A stretch of DNA of 64,000 nucleotides, taken from NCBI GenBank assembly GCA_050249415.1, contig JBFWQO010000001.1:310001-374000 (forward strand), read 5' to 3'. This document shows, one piece after another, positions 60,828 to 64,000 of the stretch. Each line of letters opens with the position of its first letter. Positions within the stretch are counted from its first letter, which is position 1. The position numbers were made by a program, and so were the translations under genes. The DNA comes from CADEFQ01 sp050249415. GTDB lineage: Bacteria; Pseudomonadota; Gammaproteobacteria; Steroidobacterales; Steroidobacteraceae. The notes under the pieces were generated by a model. That model did no database searches. It was not told the origin of the DNA and worked only from the letters and a program-made list of their open reading frames with translations.

Positions 60828-61568
60828 TCACAGGCGGAAGCGATCGCGCAGGTCGCCCGCCATGCGGCGGCTCACGGTGAGGCGATCCGGCACGCCCTCG
60901 AGGCGCACGAAATACTGGCCGTCGGGGTCGCGCTCGATGCGTTCGAGGTGCTGCACGCTGACGAGCGCGCTGCGATGGATCCTTACGAAGAGGCCCGCGA
61001 ACTCGTCCTCGAGCAGTCGCAGCGAATCCTCGATCAGGTCGTCGCCCTGGCTGTGGCGTACTGTCGTGTATTTCTGGTCGGCCAGGAAACAGCGGATTTC
61101 GGCGAGCGGAATCAAGTGGATACCATCGCGGCGGCGTACCGGCACATGGCTGCGGCGTGGCGTCGGCGCCGCATTGGCGGCTTCCGCATGCGCGAGTTGC
61201 GGGCGTGTCAGGCGGCGGCAGGCCGCGAGTGCCGCCTCGAGCTTGTCCTTGCGGATCGGCTTCACCAGGTAACCGGCGGCTTGCGCCTCGAACGCGTCGA
61301 CCGCGTATTCGTCATAAGCTGTCGTGAATATGACAGCGGGCGGCTCGCTCATCGTCGCGATGCGCTGCGCCGCTTCGAGCCCGTCCAGGTCGGGCATGCG
61401 CACGTCGAGCAGCACCACATCGGGCGACAGGTCCATCGTCAGCTCGAGCGCTTCGCGCCCGGTCGCGCCCTCACCGACCAGCTGCACGTCGCCGATCTCC
61501 GCGAGCAGGCTCGCGAGGCGCGCCCGCGCGGGCGGCTCGTCGTCAACGATGAGTATCTTCAGCCGCAT
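60828..61568 (-). CDS. LytTR-family response regulator (AlgR-like)
   Basis: 246 residues. Receiver domain with Asp in VVLLDVRMPDLDG and a LytTR DNA-binding domain (IRCFLADQKYTTVR, FVRIHRSALVSVQHLERIE). It overlaps the sensor kinase gene by 26 bases. The gammaproteobacterial AlgR/AlgZ pair controls polysaccharide and type IV pili genes in Pseudomonas; its role here is inferred by likeness. Confidence 0.91.
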   Translation of the reverse strand: MRLKILIVDDEPPARARLASLLAEIGDVQLVGEGATGREALELTMDLSPDVVLLDVRMPDLDGLEAAQRIATMSEPPAVIFTTAYDEYAVDAFEAQAAGYLVKPIRKDKLEAALAACRRLTRPQLAHAEAANAAPTPRRSHVPVRRRDGIHLIPLAEIRCFLADQKYTTVRHSQGDDLIEDSLRLLEDEFAGLFVRIHRSALVSVQHLERIERDPDGQYFVRLEGVPDRLTVSRRMAGDLRDRFRL

Positions 61569-62613
61569 GCGGAAACCTCAGCGTGACGATGTACTCGTCG
61601 TCGAAGCGCCCGGCCTTGACCGCCGCGCGCGCGCCGTACATCAGCACGAGCCGCTCGCGGATGTTCGCGAGCGCGACGCGGTTGCCGTCGTGCGCCGCCG
61701 CGGCGGCCGGCAGCGGATTGCGCACGACTATCGTGACGAGCCCGTTCGCGTACTCGCCGGTCACGGTGACCGTGCCGCCGCCGGCGCGCGGCTCGATGCC
61801 GTGGTAGATCGCATTCTCGAGGAGCGGCTGGATCATGAGGCTCGGCACGATCGCGCGCGGCGGCACGCCGTCGACGCGCCAGACGATCTGCAGCCGCTCG
61901 CCGAGGCGCAGCAGTTCGATGCGCTCGTAGGTCTTCGCGATGTCGATCTCCTCGGCGAGCGTGATCTCCGTGCGCTTCTCGGCGAGGCTCGCGCGGAAGA
62001 GGTCGGCGAGATCCTGCACCGCTTCCTCGGCGCGCGCCGGGTTCGAGCGCGTGAGCGCCGCGATCGTGTTCATGCTGTTGAACAGGAAATGCGGGCGGAT
62101 GCGCGCCTGCAGCGCGTGCACGCGGGCGCGCGATTGCATCTCGATGTTGCGCCGCCATTCGTGCGTCACGTACATGTAGCGCAGCATGAGCGCGGTGACG
62201 ATGAACGCGATCGCGACGTTGCGGGCGATGAACGCCACGTGCTCGCGCGGAAACAGGGTGCCGATCTCGCCGGCGGCGAACAGCGCGCTCGCGCCGACCC
62301 GGAAGGCGATCTCCGACACGATCGCGACTATCGCGCAGACGAGCGCGAGCACGGCGACCGCGCCGGCCGGGACCGGCAGCGCTTCGAGCCGGCGGCGGGC
62401 GAGGCACAACGCGGCCTGGCTCGCGAGCCCGATCCAGATGAGGAACAGCGACGTGCGCGCGAGATCGGTCCAGAAAGCCACCGCCGACGAATCGCGCGCC
62501 AGCGTGACGACGAGCGCCGTCAACTCCACGATCAGCACGGTGGCGAGCGCCATGCGCGCCGCGCAGAAGTCGGGCAGGTAGTCCGAGCGCCGCGGTGGGG
62601 CGAGGTCGTTCAT
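61543..62613 (-). CDS. Sensor histidine kinase of the LytS/AlgZ type
   Basis: 356 residues. Four to five N-terminal membrane helices (residues ~25-170), then the His_kinase domain with the phospho-acceptor His in ARIRPHFLFNSMNTIAALT and the ATPase motif VPSLMIQPLLENAIYHGIEP. It likely phosphorylates the AlgR-like protein encoded with a 26-base overlap. Upstream it overlaps the dehydrogenase gene by 4 bases. Confidence 0.9.
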   Translation of the reverse strand: MNDLAPPRRSDYLPDFCAARMALATVLIVELTALVVTLARDSSAVAFWTDLARTSLFLIWIGLASQAALCLARRRLEALPVPAGAVAVLALVCAIVAIVSEIAFRVGASALFAAGEIGTLFPREHVAFIARNVAIAFIVTALMLRYMYVTHEWRRNIEMQSRARVHALQARIRPHFLFNSMNTIAALTRSNPARAEEAVQDLADLFRASLAEKRTEITLAEEIDIAKTYERIELLRLGERLQIVWRVDGVPPRAIVPSLMIQPLLENAIYHGIEPRAGGGTVTVTGEYANGLVTIVVRNPLPAAAAAHDGNRVALANIRERLVLMYGARAAVKAGRFDDEYIVTLRFPHAAEDTHR

Positions 62614-63479
62614 GGCCCGGGAAACAGTGCCGCCTTCAAGCGGTAGTCCGCCGAGATGTCCTCGTCGCCGTAGCCCTGTTCGATCAGCTGCGCATATTCG
62701 GCGAGCATGCTCTCGACCACGGGCAGCGTCGCGCCTTTCTCCGCCGCCATCGCGCGGCAGATGCCGAGGTCCTTCGCGTGCAGGCGTACGCGAAATCCCG
62801 CCGGGAAGCTGCCGCGGATCATGTTCGGCGCGCGGTTGACGAAGTACCAGCTCGACCCGGCGCCCTTGCCGAGCGTCTCGACGAGCGGCTCGAGCGGCAG
62901 TTGCTGCGCGCGCGCGAACGCCATGGCCTCGGCGACGGCGCGGATGATGCCCGCGCACATGATCTGGTTGGTCGCCTTCGCGGCCTGCCCGGCGCCGCTC
63001 GGGCCGAAGTGTGTCACCACGCGACCCATCGCGGCGAGCAGGGGCTGCGCGCGCGCGAACGCCGCAGCGTCGCCGCCGCACATGATCGCGAGCCGGGCAT
63101 CGCGCGCACCCTCGACTCCGCCGCTCACCGGGCAGTCGAGGAAGGCCACGCCGCGCTCGGCGAGCTGCGCGGCCGCGTGGCGCGCGGTCGCGGCGCCCAC
63201 GGTCGAACAGTCGATTACGAGTGTGCCGGCGCGGATGGCCGGGGCGATCTGCGCGACGACCGCGAGCACGTCGTCATCGGCGGAGACACAGAGGACGACG
63301 GCGTCGACCCCGGCGGCGAGCGCCGCGGGCGAGGGCGCGGTGGGCACACCCGTCTCGCGGGTGAAATCGTTCGCGGCGGCTGCGGTCCGGTTCCAGACCG
63401 TGGCGAGCATCCCCGCCTTGTGGAGGTTTCGCGCCATATGGGCGCCCATCGCCCCGAGACCGATGAATCCTGCACGCAT
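62610..63479 (-). CDS. 3-hydroxyisobutyrate dehydrogenase-family oxidoreductase
   Basis: 289 residues. NAD(P)-binding GLGAMGAHMARNL, substrate motif DCPVSGGVEGA and catalytic Lys in GQAAKATNQ. The family includes 3-hydroxyisobutyrate and tartronate-semialdehyde dehydrogenases and succinic semialdehyde reductases; the substrate is undetermined. Its coupling to a sensor kinase gene is unusual. Confidence 0.9.
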   Translation of the reverse strand: MRAGFIGLGAMGAHMARNLHKAGMLATVWNRTAAAANDFTRETGVPTAPSPAALAAGVDAVVLCVSADDDVLAVVAQIAPAIRAGTLVIDCSTVGAATARHAAAQLAERGVAFLDCPVSGGVEGARDARLAIMCGGDAAAFARAQPLLAAMGRVVTHFGPSGAGQAAKATNQIMCAGIIRAVAEAMAFARAQQLPLEPLVETLGKGAGSSWYFVNRAPNMIRGSFPAGFRVRLHAKDLGICRAMAAEKGATLPVVESMLAEYAQLIEQGYGDEDISADYRLKAALFPGP

Positions 63480-63543
63480 GTAGGTACGCTCCCGTCCGGT
63501 GCGGCCCGGAGGCCGCGGAGCGCAACTGTAGCAGGCGGGGTGG

Positions 63544-64000
63544 TCAGCGCGTCGTCGTGGACTTGCCGCAGGCGCTGTCCATGGCGGCGCGATTGTCGAC
63601 GCGCACCTTGTCGGCCTCGGCGTCCGTGAGGTACTCGCGCTCGCCGTTCTCGAGCGTGCGGAAAATGCGGCGCGCCTGCAGCGATTTCTCGTAGCGGGCC
63701 TTCGCGTCGGCGCAATCCTTTGCGCGCTTCGCGGCGAGGTCTTTTGCGACCGCGCGCTCGGCGTCGCGGGTGGTGCGGGCCTCGTCGGGCGCAGCCGAAG
63801 GTACGCTCGCCGCGGCCGCCACGCGCGGCGGCGCGCTCACGGTGCCCGGCGGGCGCGGCGTTGTCGTGCGGATCAGTTCCGCGCCCTCGACCGGCACGTC
63901 GCTGTAATGCTCCTCGCCTTTGGAGTCGACCCAGCGGTAGACATCCGCGTGCGCGGCGACAGTGACGGCGGCAAAGGCCAGGGAAACGAGAATCGTGAAG
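63544..64000 (-). CDS. DUF4124 domain protein (5' end outside window)
   Basis: The frame runs off the window end; about 150 residues are seen. It begins with the end of a signal peptide (LVSLAFAAVTVAAHADV), so the protein is exported. VYRWVDSKGEEHYSDVPVEGAELI is the DUF4124 domain. The rest is Ala/Lys-rich and helical with two Cys near the C-terminal half (KDCADAKARYEKSL and DSACGKSTTT). Function unknown. Confidence 0.85.
   Translation of the reverse strand, partial: FTILVSLAFAAVTVAAHADVYRWVDSKGEEHYSDVPVEGAELIRTTTPRPPGTVSAPPRVAAAASVPSAAPDEARTTRDAERAVAKDLAAKRAKDCADAKARYEKSLQARRIFRTLENGEREYLTDAEADKVRVDNRAAMDSACGKSTTTR

Overview
The window is a piece of a high-GC gammaproteobacterial chromosome (coding frames almost always end codons in G or C). 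No tRNA, rRNA, insertion sequence, prophage or CRISPR array is visible. Class assignment rests on gene order: ubiE-ubiJ-ubiB next to a DUF971 gene, dapF-DUF484-xerC followed by hslV-hslU, an AlgZ/AlgR-type pair, and a ribosome-mediated trp attenuator. I cannot name the genus. The lifestyle looks aerobic and oxidative-stress-aware (OxyR, AhpC/AhpD, catalase, HiPIP, ubiquinone genes), with a ferredoxin-type 2-oxoacid oxidoreductase added.

Layout. 1-2.3 kb: end of an acyl-CoA dehydrogenase gene, a heptamer repeat array and a Tat-exported aldo/keto reductase. 2.3-5.4 kb: a large lipase-CHAT fusion protein, divergent from an EamA transporter. 6.3-8.8 kb: oxyR divergent from ahpC-ahpD, then a Nudix hydrolase. 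8.8-16.0 kb: a hydroxyacid dehydrogenase and a tetR-tolC-adaptor-RND efflux operon. 16.1-24.8 kb: an iron/metal block (Fur-box heme-type TonB receptor, feoA, feoB, a Cys-rich FeoB partner, DmeF-type CDF exporter, amidohydrolase, HiPIP, BtuF-like binding protein). 24.8-28.6 kb: yajQ, a DUF2780-like gene, a HerA-like ATPase and a RidA gene. 28.7-38.1 kb: catalase, then the complete trpEGDCFBA operon behind a full attenuator, with an MFS exporter gene coupled to trpA. 38.2-43.0 kb: a hotdog-like protein, a repeat island, ubiB/ubiJ/ubiE, a candidate small RNA and DUF971. 43.3-48.2 kb: a three-gene 2-oxoacid oxidoreductase operon and the tiny bTHX ribosomal protein gene. 48.2-54.2 kb: a KAS III enzyme, a CHASE3 histidine kinase with two response regulators on the opposite strand, a CDGSH protein, an esterase and an acetyltransferase. 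54.3-59.1 kb: CoA-binding protein-dapF-DUF484-xerC-hslV-hslU. 59.1-64 kb: a [2Fe-2S] reductase, an orphan gene, an algR/algZ-like pair, a hydroxyisobutyrate-dehydrogenase-family gene and a partial DUF4124 gene.

The most interesting signals are: (i) the lipase/CHAT-peptidase fusion with both active sites intact; (ii) the trp attenuator, whose every segment can be read and whose leader peptide appears to be leaderless; (iii) a recurring arrangement in which a -10-like box sits 6-9 bases before a start codon with no Shine-Dalgarno sequence, including a 16-base divergent intergenic region serving two genes; (iv) two OxyR-type ATAG-N7-CTAT sites, at oxyR/ahpC and at katA; (v) heptamer arrays and a 41-bp tandem/inverted repeat island between housekeeping genes; (vi) an intergenic promoter-hairpin-T-run cassette with no gene in it. 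All of this was read by eye from the sequence. Family names are recognition by motif and no database search was run.
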